In this document: one piece after another, positions 51,294 to 60,107 of the stretch
Layout of the letters: every line of letters begins with the position of its first letter
Numbering within the stretch: the first letter of the stretch is position 1
Source: Botrimarina mediterranea
GTDB lineage: Bacteria; Planctomycetota; Planctomycetia; Pirellulales; Lacipirellulaceae
Length of the DNA stretch: 64,000 bases
NCBI RefSeq assembly: GCF_007753265.1
Contig: NZ_CP036349.1
Coordinates: 4,745,363-4,809,362, forward strand
Direction of reading: 5' to 3'
The notes under the pieces: model-generated
What the model saw: the letters and a program-made list of their open reading frames with translations, nothing else
Database searches by the model: none
What the model was told of the DNA's origin: nothing
Program-made: the position numbers and the translations under genes

Positions 51294-52883
51294 ATGACGA
51301 CCATCGTGTTGGTTTCGCTGATTTCCTCGGCGTTTATGCTGTTTCTCTTCGGAGCGGCGCCATCCGCAGCATGTAATCGACGGCCGGTAGCGATCCGGAG
51401 CGCCGTCACATTGCTTGCCGGTTGGCAGTCGGGATTGGCGTTGATCGCGATGCTTGGCCGCCTGTCGGGCGTGGTCGATCCGATTGCGGAGCTGCGGTGG
51501 CCACCGGTGGGACCGCTCGCTTGCGGCGTCTTCCTGGATGGCGTCTCGGGCCTAGTTTTCCTGCTGGTCAGTTTCATTGGGCTCATCGTATGCCAGTACT
51601 CAATCCGTTACCTCGATGGCGACCCGCGGCAGGGCGACTACTTCCGCTGGGTCGCGGCGACGATTGGCAGCGTCTCATTGCTGGTGCTGTCGGGCAACTT
51701 GCTCATGTTGGTGTTGGCCTGGGTCGCCACCAGCCTCTCGCTCCACCAGCTGCTGCTGCACTACCCAGGGCGTAGCGGTGCGCGGCGGGCCGCCTGGAAG
51801 AAGTTCGCCATCAGCCGTGCGGGCGACATTTTCCTCGTCGTAGCACTCCTTCTAGCGTTCCGCGAATTCGCAACGTTCGATCTTTCCGCTATCTTCGCGG
51901 CCGTCGCGCCCGGCCAAGTTCTCTCTGCCGAGCGCGATAGCACGCTAGCTTGGGTTAGTTGGCTGGTCGTTCTGGGTGGGATCACCAAGTCGGCGCAGTT
52001 CCCGCTGCATAGTTGGCTACCCGAGACGTTGGAGACTCCGACCCCGGTCTCAGCTTTGATGCACGCCGGGGTGGTGAACGCCGGCGGCTATTTGATTATC
52101 CGGCTGAGCCCGCTCTTGGTTCACCAATCGTCAGCTCTCGACCTATTGACGGTGGTGGGGACAGCGACAGCGGCTTATGGGGGGGTCGTCATGCTGACGC
52201 AGTCGAGCGTAAAGAAGGCCCTCGCGTATTCGACGGTCGCACAGATGGGCTTCATGATGCTCCAGTGTGGACTCGGCGCCTTTTCAGCCGCCATGCTTCA
52301 CCTTGTCTCCCACTCACTCTACAAGGCGTACGCCTTCCTCAATAGCGGCAATGTCCTTAAGGACGAACGCGCCAGCCGAGTCGTCGCTGAACTGAACTCC
52401 GCCCGTCGTTTACGTCTAACCCAGTTGCCGCTGATTGCTGCGGCGTCGATTGTCGGCTCTTGCCTTATCGCATGGTTGATGGGCTTCGACGTTTCCTCCA
52501 AGCCTGGCGGTTACGCGCTGGCCGCTATCTTCTGCTTGGCGCTGACGATGGGTATCTGGGAATCGTTGAAAATCCCCCGACAAACGATCCGCCGTACGGC
52601 GGCCTTGGCCGCCGCAGGCCTAACCGTTCTCTACATCAGCGGCTACCTCGCGATCGACTCTCTGGTCGGCGCCAATGTGGCTCACTTTCCGTCGGATGGG
52701 AGGCCCTCGATCGCCGGGGGTGTCGTTGTCATCGCCTTCTTTGGGCTCGCTGCGCTGCAAGTCTTACTGCGACTTCCGGCGGCGCATCGCCGGCGCGACG
52801 CCCTCTACGTTCATGCAATCAACGGCTTCTACGTCGATGCGGCGATCCTACGTGTCGCTGGACCGCGCTTGTCGAAGAGATGA
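51294..52883 (+). CDS. dabB: Inorganic carbon uptake complex membrane subunit DabB
   Basis: A 529-residue NuoL/MrpA-like membrane protein with about 13 hydrophobic segments. The start MTTIVLVSLISSAFMLFLFG follows an AT-rich promoter. The proton-translocating antiporter-like core is seen in FLDGVSGLVFLLVSFIGLIVCQYSIRYL, KKFAISRAGDIFLVVALLLA, GGITKSAQFPLHSWLPETLETPTPVSALMHAGVVNAGGYL, SVKKALAYSTVAQMGFMM and HLVSHSLYKAYAFLNSG. In DAB complexes this subunit couples a cation gradient to CO2/bicarbonate accumulation by DabA. It overlaps dabA by four bases (ATGA). Confidence 0.93.
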   Translation: MTTIVLVSLISSAFMLFLFGAAPSAACNRRPVAIRSAVTLLAGWQSGLALIAMLGRLSGVVDPIAELRWPPVGPLACGVFLDGVSGLVFLLVSFIGLIVCQYSIRYLDGDPRQGDYFRWVAATIGSVSLLVLSGNLLMLVLAWVATSLSLHQLLLHYPGRSGARRAAWKKFAISRAGDIFLVVALLLAFREFATFDLSAIFAAVAPGQVLSAERDSTLAWVSWLVVLGGITKSAQFPLHSWLPETLETPTPVSALMHAGVVNAGGYLIIRLSPLLVHQSSALDLLTVVGTATAAYGGVVMLTQSSVKKALAYSTVAQMGFMMLQCGLGAFSAAMLHLVSHSLYKAYAFLNSGNVLKDERASRVVAELNSARRLRLTQLPLIAAASIVGSCLIAWLMGFDVSSKPGGYALAAIFCLALTMGIWESLKIPRQTIRRTAALAAAGLTVLYISGYLAIDSLVGANVAHFPSDGRPSIAGGVVVIAFFGLAALQVLLRLPAAHRRRDALYVHAINGFYVDAAILRVAGPRLSKR

Positions 52884-55582
52884 CGACGATGACCGCCTCC
52901 TACGGCAGCATTCCTTCACTTAGCCCGGGACCAAACATGTGCACGACCATTGCGGCTGAGCCTTACGGACGCGAGGTGAAGGCCGAGCGTCCCTCCGATC
53001 CTCATCAGGTGGCGGCAGAGGCGTTGCGCGGCTTGGCGGAAACAATCGCGCCGGTATGGCCACTCGCCGACTACGTCGCCGTCAATCCCTACATGGGATT
53101 GACGGGAACCGACTTCTTGACGGCTCGTGAGTGGTTGCGGGGAGTTTCCGATTGTGAGCTGTTGATGCCGCTCACCTACTATCGACAGCGGTTCGTCGAT
53201 GGCTATTTCGGCCGCGCCGAGATTGAGTTGGCGATCGACGAACTCGTCGATGCGGACGTCGAAGGCGCCGAGCTGATAACGGGCGGGATGCTAGAACAGC
53301 TGCTAAAAGCGTTGCCTTCCGAAGAAGCCGCGGCGTCAGGCGAGGAGACATCGAGGCGAGCCTCTCGTATCCGATCGATTTCCGCTGCCTACGACCTTTA
53401 CGCTGACGCTTCGTGGACCCTCCGAATCCATGAAGAGATCGGTAAGCATTGCGCGGCCCACTATGACGGTGGACAAGCGTCTTGGTTGAGTCCGTGGAAA
53501 GAGCAGTCGTTGTATGCCGCGTGGCGTTCCGCGATGCGCCACGACCGACGCCTGGAGGTGCTGGGGCTATCCGGCGTAAGGGCGCTCGTCAGCGGTCTTC
53601 CCGCCGATACTACGACGGCCGTGGTTGAATTGCTAGAGGTCTCTGGTGTGCCCCAAGCGCTCTGGCGAGAGTACCTGCTCTGCCTAGCGTACGAGCTTCC
53701 CGGCTGGAGCGCGTGGACTCAGTATCAATCGGCTTGGCGGGAGGGGACCGAGGCTCGGGTTGGCGACGCGGAGGGAGACGATCTCTTCGGTCTGGTCGCG
53801 ATGCGCCTCGCCTACGATATCGCTGTAGCGAAGCGATTTAACTTTTCGATGGACATCTCCGGCATGCTTCCATTGTCGACGCGGGGCGGGGCAGTCGCCA
53901 CCGGAGCGCCTGGCGCTGAGGCGCTCGTTCGGTATGCCTTACTGCGCGCCTCGGAAATCGCCTATCGCAACGGTCTCCTGAGCAAGGTGTCAGCGACTCC
54001 CTCTGTCGAAGATGGTGCGGACTCCGCTGACGACGTCGCAGGGACCAAGGTGCGTGGAGCCCGGAAACTCGCTCAGGTAGCGTTCTGCATCGATGTGCGC
54101 TCGGAGCGGATACGTCGTCACCTCGAGATGGCTGGCGATCAAATCGAGACAATCGGCTTCGCCGGCTTTTTTGGTCTGCCATTCGCCTTCCAACGCCTCG
54201 GCGAATCGGTAAAATCCAATCAGCTGCCCGTTCTCGTGCGACCCCAATTCACGGTTGCGGAACATCTGCGTTCGGTGCCCACTGATCAGCAGAAGGCAGC
54301 CTGGAGCCGGCGGAACTTCGCACGAGTTGCGCGTAAGGCATGGAAGCGATTCCAAACCGCGTCCGTCAGCGCCTTCGCATGCGTCGAAGCCACTGGCTTA
54401 TTGTTCGGCGCCAAACTGCTGCGGCGAGTCGTTGGGCGCAGTGCCGGCTCGATCGAGCCGCAGTACGACGGTGTCGCCTGCGCGCAGCGTGACCGGCTCG
54501 CCCCTGATCTAGCAAGTCTCGAATCGCAGGGCCTGACGAAGGATCGACAAGCCGACTTGGCGGCGTCGATTCTCACGGGCATGGGGCTGCGGACGGGCTT
54601 CGCTAGACTCGTCGTCTTCTGTGGGCATGGGAGCAAAACGGAGAACAATCCGCTCGCAGCGGGGCTCGATTGTGGAGCGTGCGGCGGCCATTCCGGCGAA
54701 CCGAACGCACGCTTGGCCGCGCAGCTGCTCAATAACCCTGCGGTCCGCAAACAACTAATCGCGAAAGGGTTCGAGCTCTCCACAGAGGTCCATTTCCTCG
54801 CGGGGCTACACAGCACGACAACCGATGAGATTCGCTTCTTTGACCTCGACCTCGTGCCACCGTCCCATCGGCAGGATGTGGAAGAACTCCGTGCTGCGGC
54901 GAACACCGCCGCCAATGCAACCCGGTTAGATAGGCTGCCGCTACTCTCAACTGCGAGGGCGAGCGAGCCATTCCGGCGGGCGCAGGACTGGTCAGAGGTG
55001 CGGCCTGAATGGGGGCTTACCGGCAATGCCGCCTTCATCGTGGGGCCGCGCAGCCTGACTACTTCGATCTCGCTCGAAGGCCGCGCCTTCCTGCATAACT
55101 ACGATCATAATAAGGACCCCGATGGGAAGGTGCTGGAGGGCATCCTGACGGCGCCGATGGTGGTGGGGAGCTGGATCAACCTCCAGTACTACGCTTCCAC
55201 GGTGGATCCCCACCATTTCGGCAGCGGCAGCAAGACGATCCATAACGTCGTGGGCCGCTTCGGCGTCTTCTCCGGCAACGGGGGAGACCTGACAACAGGC
55301 GTTCCCTGGGAGTCGGTCCACGATGGCAAGGCCTATCGACACGAGCCTCTACGACTGCTCTCGGTGGTCGCAGCGCCGCGCACCTCGATTACCGCGATCC
55401 TAGAGCGACACGGCAATGTCGAGAGCCTGGTGGTGAACGGGTGGGTTCAACTCGTGGCTATGGAGGACGGGAAGTTCTATCAGCTGACTACCCGTAAAGA
55501 CTGGCGCCCGGTAAAGCCCTATGGCCACCGAAAAGCTGCGGTCGCAGAAGTCAGATCGCGTGCTCCCATCACCATCGATTAG
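52880..55582 (+). CDS. dabA: Inorganic carbon uptake complex subunit DabA (DUF2309)
   Basis: A 900-residue cytoplasmic subunit with a beta-carbonic-anhydrase-like zinc site. The expected ligand set is visible: Cys403 and Asp405 in FCIDVRSE, His583 in CGHGSKTENNP and Cys598 in GLDCGACGG; the 15-residue His-Cys spacing equals that of characterised DabA (His524/Cys539). With DabB it hydrates CO2 to bicarbonate unidirectionally, driven by the ion gradient. Other family blocks: VNPYMGLTG near the start and the C-terminal EGRAFLHNYDH, APMVVGSWINLQYYASTVDP, and PLRLLSVVAAPR. Translationally coupled to dabB by an ATGA overlap. Confidence 0.95.
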   Translation: MTTMTASYGSIPSLSPGPNMCTTIAAEPYGREVKAERPSDPHQVAAEALRGLAETIAPVWPLADYVAVNPYMGLTGTDFLTAREWLRGVSDCELLMPLTYYRQRFVDGYFGRAEIELAIDELVDADVEGAELITGGMLEQLLKALPSEEAAASGEETSRRASRIRSISAAYDLYADASWTLRIHEEIGKHCAAHYDGGQASWLSPWKEQSLYAAWRSAMRHDRRLEVLGLSGVRALVSGLPADTTTAVVELLEVSGVPQALWREYLLCLAYELPGWSAWTQYQSAWREGTEARVGDAEGDDLFGLVAMRLAYDIAVAKRFNFSMDISGMLPLSTRGGAVATGAPGAEALVRYALLRASEIAYRNGLLSKVSATPSVEDGADSADDVAGTKVRGARKLAQVAFCIDVRSERIRRHLEMAGDQIETIGFAGFFGLPFAFQRLGESVKSNQLPVLVRPQFTVAEHLRSVPTDQQKAAWSRRNFARVARKAWKRFQTASVSAFACVEATGLLFGAKLLRRVVGRSAGSIEPQYDGVACAQRDRLAPDLASLESQGLTKDRQADLAASILTGMGLRTGFARLVVFCGHGSKTENNPLAAGLDCGACGGHSGEPNARLAAQLLNNPAVRKQLIAKGFELSTEVHFLAGLHSTTTDEIRFFDLDLVPPSHRQDVEELRAAANTAANATRLDRLPLLSTARASEPFRRAQDWSEVRPEWGLTGNAAFIVGPRSLTTSISLEGRAFLHNYDHNKDPDGKVLEGILTAPMVVGSWINLQYYASTVDPHHFGSGSKTIHNVVGRFGVFSGNGGDLTTGVPWESVHDGKAYRHEPLRLLSVVAAPRTSITAILERHGNVESLVVNGWVQLVAMEDGKFYQLTTRKDWRPVKPYGHRKAAVAEVRSRAPITID

Positions 55583-55688
55583 GCGAACGTGCCACGAGAC
55601 TGGGAGGAAGGTAGGCCTGTGTTTCGCCACATCACCCCGTACCAACACGTTAGTTAACGAATCTTGGGACTCGAAAGGGAATCTGACC

Positions 55689-56246
55689 ATGATCGCCTTC
55701 AGTGACGCGAGCGAGAGCAATCTGCATCTACAAAGACTTCAAGAAGTCTGTTTGCAGACGAACGTTCCTATCTCCTGGGTTGTGTTCGCCGATGACGATC
55801 CCGTCATGCTCCGCAGGCTAGCGGGGGCGCTTCAGAGAGAATCAGCGGTAATCTTGCCGATACCTCAAGCTCTTTGGGAGGCAGACGGTGACCTCCTGAA
55901 GGACGCTATTCTATGGCTCATAAAAGAGCGGAGAATCGCAAATTTGGCGCTCGTCGGAAACTCCGCAGCCGGCGTCCCGGTGAGCGATCCGTTTGTGACT
56001 GGCCAATCGGCGCCGCGTGAGACTACGGAGGAGCTGTTCACTCAAGTGCAGAGAGCGCAGCGATTGAAAGCGCAGGTTGAGAACCACTTTGCAAGGCAGA
56101 TCCACTCGCTCCTCGCTGTCCCTGAGATCGACTTAGCCGTGGATGGGGGCGTGCTGAGGATGCACGCCCTCTACTACCGCGATGAAAGCGGTGTCTTCGC
56201 CGCTTACGATCCCTTGACTAGTTCATTCCGGGTGTTGGTCCGTTAG
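55689..56246 (+). CDS. Beta-carbonic-anhydrase-like protein without zinc ligands
   Basis: A 185-residue protein from ATG 55689 with AAGGGA upstream. The C-terminal third follows the beta-CA pattern closely: a [21 protein letters not shown] helix, then [28 protein letters not shown], equivalent to the LHGWYYDI.TGE..AYDP ending of beta-CA. The central [22 protein letters not shown] aligns with the H-x-x-C strand (GHSGCG) but has Asn-Ser-Ala-Ala, and the C-x-D-x-R site reads FADDDPV. The only Cys is near the N-terminus, so zinc catalysis is impossible by the known mechanism. It lies 106 bp after dabA and 34 bp before cysD, apparently in one operon. Confidence 0.7.
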   Translation: MIAFSDASESNLHLQRLQEVCLQTNVPISWVVFADDDPVMLRRLAGALQRESAVILPIPQALWEADGDLLKDAILWLIKERRIANLALVGNSAAGVPVSDPFVTGQSAPRETTEELFTQVQRAQRLKAQVENHFARQIHSLLAVPEIDLAVDGGVLRMHALYYRDESGVFAAYDPLTSSFRVLVR

Positions 56247-56280
56247 TCGTCCTCGTTCTTCCAATACCGGAGAGTTGGCC

Positions 56281-57240
56281 ATGGCAAGAGAGCTCGGGGC
56301 CCTAACGGCCGGAATCGTGACCTCTAGCGTTCGCCCCCGTGCAACGTCACACCTCGACGCCCTGGAGTCCGAAGCGATTCATATCCTGCGTGAAGTCGCA
56401 GCCGCATTTGAGAATCCCGTTCTGCTGTACTCCATCGGCAAAGACTCCTCGGTCATCTTGCATTTGATGCGGAAGGCGTTCTATCCGGGGAAGCCGCCTA
56501 TGCCGCTGCTGCATATCGACTCGACGTGGGAGTTCCGCGAGATGACGGATTTCCGTGAACGCTTCGCGCGACAACAGCTCGGCCTACGGGTCATCGTCAA
56601 AATCAATGAGGAAGGACGACGGGCCGGGGTGAATCCCTTCGACTTTGGCAGCAACGCTTACACCGAAGTGATGCGCACGCAGCCCTTGAAAGAGGCGTTG
56701 ACAGAGCACGGCTTCGACGCGGCTATCGGCGGCGGTCGCCGCGACGAAGAACGCTCGCGAGCCAAGGAACGCGTCTTCTCTTTTCGGGATCGCAATCACC
56801 GCTGGGAGCCCCGCAACCAACGACCGGAACTGTGGAATATCTACAACACTTGGCGACGCCCGGGCGAGTGCCTGCGGGTGTTTCCGCTCTCCAATTGGAC
56901 CGAGCTAGACGTTTGGCAGTACATCGAGCGAGAGCAGGCGCCACTTCCCGATCTTTACCTGGCGAAACCCCGCCCCGTCGTCATGCGTGGCGACGATCTG
57001 ATTGTCGTCGATGACGAGCGGATGCGGCTGGAGGCCGGCGAGCAACCGGAGCTGAGGACCGTCCGCTTCCGAACGCTCGGGTGCTACCCGGTCACCGGCG
57101 CGGTTGAATCCACAGCGTCGACTATTGGAGAGGTCGTTCAAGAACTCATCGAGACTCGCTACTCGGAACGGCAGGGGCGCGCGATCGACCGCGACGAGGC
57201 TTGCGCCATGGAGCGGAAGAAGCGGGAAGGCTATTTCTAA
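56281..57240 (+). CDS. cysD: Sulfate adenylyltransferase small subunit
   Basis: A 319-residue ATP-sulfurylase subunit, start at ATG 56281 with GGAGAG upstream (an in-frame TTG precedes it by two codons). PP-loop [24 protein letters not shown] near residue 50, [50 protein letters not shown], and [15 protein letters not shown] near the end. It works with CysN to adenylate sulfate to APS. It follows the dabBA/pseudo-carbonic-anhydrase genes with short gaps. Confidence 0.96.
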   Translation: MARELGALTAGIVTSSVRPRATSHLDALESEAIHILREVAAAFENPVLLYSIGKDSSVILHLMRKAFYPGKPPMPLLHIDSTWEFREMTDFRERFARQQLGLRVIVKINEEGRRAGVNPFDFGSNAYTEVMRTQPLKEALTEHGFDAAIGGGRRDEERSRAKERVFSFRDRNHRWEPRNQRPELWNIYNTWRRPGECLRVFPLSNWTELDVWQYIEREQAPLPDLYLAKPRPVVMRGDDLIVVDDERMRLEAGEQPELRTVRFRTLGCYPVTGAVESTASTIGEVVQELIETRYSERQGRAIDRDEACAMERKKREGYF

Positions 57241-57324
57241 CGGCGGTCTTGATGCGTCAAGTCTCCTTCACCAGACCGACGCGTCGGCGTCGATATTCCA
57301 CGCTCTAGTAACGCGATAACTCCC

Positions 57325-59277
57325 ATGACATCCGGCACGATTGCGCCCGCGTTGAGCACCACCGCCGTCCGTCCGGTCGAGAAAGACCTCCTCCGGTTCA
57401 TCACCTGCGGGAGCGTTGACGACGGCAAGAGCACTCTGATCGGCCGCCTGATGCTCGACGTGGGGGCGGTCTACAGCGATCAGATTGCGGCGCTGCAGAT
57501 GGAGTCGGAGAAGCACGGCACCAACGGCGGTGAGATCGATACGGCTTTGCTGCTCGATGGTCTCGAAGACGAGCGGCAGCAGGGGATCACGATCGATGTG
57601 GCGTATCGGTACTTCGCTACCGAGAAGCGAAAGTTCATCATCGCGGACACACCCGGCCACGAACAATTCACCCGGAACATGGCCACGGGGGCATCGACCG
57701 CCGACCTCGCCATCCTGCTTGTGGACGCCACCAAAGGGGTTTTGACGCAGACTAAGCGACACGCGTTCATTGTCTCGCTGCTGGGGATCAAGCACGTCAT
57801 CTTGGCCGTCAACAAGATGGACTTGGTTGCCTATGATGAAGCCACCTTCGACGCCATTCGTGGTGATTTTAAGCGATTTGCGTCGAAGCTCGATATCACC
57901 GATGTGCGTTTCGTTCCACTGTCGGCCCGCCACGGAGACAACGTCGCCGAGCCCAGCGCGAGGATGCACTGGTACGAGGACGGGTCGTTGCTGCACCAGC
58001 TTGAAACCATTTATGTCGGCTCCGACCAGAACTTGCGAGACTTCCGCTTCCCGGTGCAGTGGGTCAACCGCCCCGACAACGTCTTTCGGGGGTTTAGCGG
58101 GACGATTGCATCGGGCTCTGTCCGCGTGGGTGAAGAGATCGTCGTGCTGCCTTCCGGCAAGCGTTCGCGGGTCCGCAGCATCGTCACAATGGACGGGACA
58201 CTCGATGAAGCAGCGGCGCCTCGATCGGTAACGCTAACGCTTGAGGACGAGATCGATGTCACCCGAGGGGACTACCTCTGCCGTCCGGGCAATCAGCCTC
58301 ACGTCGGCCGTACGGGAGAAGCGATGCTCGTATGGATGTCGGAGACCCCCTTGAATCAAGGGCGCCCGCTCTGGTTCAAGAACGCAGCGGGACGAGCGGT
58401 CTGCGAGGTTGAGTCGATCCGTTACGAAGTGGATGTCAATACACTCCATCGCAAGCAATCCGACACGCTGCGGCTCAACGCCATCGGCCGTTGCTCGCTC
58501 AGTTTCCACCAGCCAATCGCGTACGACGCCTACGAAAAGAACCGCAAGACCGGCGCCTTCATCCTCGTAGATCGGATCACTCACGAGACGCTCGCGGCGG
58601 GCATGTTCCTCGACTACGGTCTGTCAGGGGATCTTGCGGGAAGCGAGCCGCGGTTCTTGCCGGCACGGCGAGTCCAAAGTCCCATCGACGACAGTCATCG
58701 TTTACAGCGGTACGGGCACGAACCGTTCACCGTCCTTCTGACGGGCCTGCCCGCGTCGGGCAAGACGACGATCGCGAAGCACTTGGAGAAGAGATTGTTC
58801 AGCCGGGGCGCCGTTGGCGTGCTGCTCGATGGTGAGTCGCTGCGGCACGGGATCAGCAAGGGCCTCGGCTTCTCCAAGGAAGAGCGGTCCGAGAACCTCC
58901 GCCGCGGGGCGGAAATCGCAAAGCTTATCAACGATTCAGGGCAGTTTTGCATCGCCGCGTTCTGCGCCCCCGAAGAATCCATGCGGCAACAGTTCTGCGA
59001 AATAGTAGGCCGACACCGTGTCGTCCATGTCCACCTCGATGCTTCGGTGGCGGCGTGCCGTCTCCGAGACACAACGGGACGTTATCTGGCCGCCGATAAT
59101 GGTGAGATCTACGGCTTCCCCGGAGTGACGGCAGAATATGAGACCCCCGCCACCCCCGACCTAACGATTGTTACGGAAGAATTGATCGACCTAGAAGCTG
59201 CGGCGGGCAAGTTGATCGAGCGACTGGCGTCTGGCATTTGCAGCGGAGGCGGCAGCGTGGCGGTCGCCAAGTCTTGA
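57325..59277 (+). CDS. cysNC: Bifunctional CysNC: sulfate adenylyltransferase GTPase and APS kinase
   Basis: A 650-residue fusion. Residues 1-440 form CysN, an EF-Tu-like GTPase: FITCGSVDDGKSTLIGRLM, GITIDVAYRYF, DTPGHEQFTRNMATGAS, NKMDLV, then beta-barrels. Residues about 455-630 are APS kinase: VLLTGLPASGKTTIAKHLE, LLDGESLRHGISKGLGFSKEERSENLRRGAEIAKLI, and ATPDLTIVTE. The kinase P-loop GLPASGKT replaces the GLSGSGKS of the free CysC at 25082. Produces PAPS from sulfate with CysD. PAPS may serve reduction or sulfation; no PAPS reductase or sulfotransferase is in the window. Confidence 0.95.
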   Translation: MTSGTIAPALSTTAVRPVEKDLLRFITCGSVDDGKSTLIGRLMLDVGAVYSDQIAALQMESEKHGTNGGEIDTALLLDGLEDERQQGITIDVAYRYFATEKRKFIIADTPGHEQFTRNMATGASTADLAILLVDATKGVLTQTKRHAFIVSLLGIKHVILAVNKMDLVAYDEATFDAIRGDFKRFASKLDITDVRFVPLSARHGDNVAEPSARMHWYEDGSLLHQLETIYVGSDQNLRDFRFPVQWVNRPDNVFRGFSGTIASGSVRVGEEIVVLPSGKRSRVRSIVTMDGTLDEAAAPRSVTLTLEDEIDVTRGDYLCRPGNQPHVGRTGEAMLVWMSETPLNQGRPLWFKNAAGRAVCEVESIRYEVDVNTLHRKQSDTLRLNAIGRCSLSFHQPIAYDAYEKNRKTGAFILVDRITHETLAAGMFLDYGLSGDLAGSEPRFLPARRVQSPIDDSHRLQRYGHEPFTVLLTGLPASGKTTIAKHLEKRLFSRGAVGVLLDGESLRHGISKGLGFSKEERSENLRRGAEIAKLINDSGQFCIAAFCAPEESMRQQFCEIVGRHRVVHVHLDASVAACRLRDTTGRYLAADNGEIYGFPGVTAEYETPATPDLTIVTEELIDLEAAAGKLIERLASGICSGGGSVAVAKS

Positions 59278-59622
59278 TCGGCGACGCTGCAGCAAGTCAT
59301 CCATCAAGGCACCTGGGATTGCTTTCCTCTTGAAGACATCAATAGCCGCGAAAGGGGCGATCGGCACAGTGAGTCTATTACCTCGGGTACTCGAAGTGCG
59401 TGCGGCATGTTGTCGCGTGTAGCCGATATTTAGTCGGCGAACGCATCAAGCGACGGCCCTCGCTGCAGGGCTGCTGAAGCTACGTCGTAACTTATGTCCA
59501 GATTGATGTCCCAGGACGACGAACGATTGCCATTCCCACGAGGCCCGCACTACGCTCGGGTGTGCGGGATGTGATTCGGATCGTATGCTTCCCGTTCGTT
59601 GTCTTAATAAGGTGACTTGACG
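59278..59622. other. 345-bp spacer after cysNC
   Basis: No gene, clear terminator or family repeat was recognised. Less GC-rich than the core region. The last bases contain AAGGTG, a ribosome site for the truncated ORF at 59623. Confidence 0.4.
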
Positions 59623-59745
59623 ATGATTGTCCCTAGCCTACGTGAAGAGAACGTCAAGAAGATTCGAGCCGATCTCGATTTCATGGTCTGCGATAGCTCA
59701 GTACTTTGGGACACCGGCGGGACTTCGCATTTTATGCGCCGCTAG
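59623..59745 (+). pseudogene. Gene start truncated by an IS insertion
   Basis: An ATG with AAGGTG eight bases upstream opens MIVPSLREENVKKIRADLDFMVC; at 59690 the frame enters the inverted repeat of an IS3-type element and stops at 59745 after IS-derived residues. The first 23 residues look like a real charged N-terminus. No continuation was recognised on the far side of the IS. Confidence 0.5.
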
Positions 59746-60107
59746 AGCCGGGGGGTGGTCGGCTTCGAATTGATCGGGAGACTTGTAGCCGAGCGTTTGG
59801 TGACGCCGCCTGGAGTTGTAGAACGTTTCGATGTAGCGGAAGACGCTCGGCCGGGCCTCGTCCATCGTGGCGTAGGCCCTCCAATAGGTCCACTCGTGCT
59901 TGAGGCTCCAGAAGAATCGCTCGGCGACCGCGTTGTCGTAGCAGTTCCCCGTGGGGCTCATCGAGACCTCGATCCCGAGCGTTCTCAACGTCTTCTGGTA
60001 GCCGTCGCTCGTGTACTGGCAGCCGCGGTCGCTGTGATGCAAGAGCTCGCCGTGCCTGGGCCGCCGTTTCTCGACCCCGCCGGTGTCCGAAAGTACTGGG
60101 CTATCGC
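59690..60107 (-). mobile_element. Internally deleted IS3-family element with both inverted repeats
   Basis: Terminal inverted repeats of 32 bp at 59690-59721 and 60076-60107 (GCGATAGC.CAGTACTTT.G...) with two mismatches. Between them only the C-terminal third of the OrfB transposase remains on the minus strand. OrfA and the first half of OrfB are missing and the right repeat abuts the coding remnant. At 418 bp with intact ends it is MITE-like and could be moved by a full-length relative. No target duplication was seen. Confidence 0.85.
59698..60060 (-). pseudogene. IS3 transposase OrfB, C-terminal remnant
   Basis: rve-type catalytic domain fragment: ELLHHSDRGCQYTSDGYQ (second catalytic Asp), GNCYDNAVAERFFWSLKHE (catalytic Glu), then RYIETFYNSRRRHQTLGYKSP. 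The first Asp and the helper OrfA are absent, so the product is inactive. It ends at the TGA within the left inverted repeat. Confidence 0.88.
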
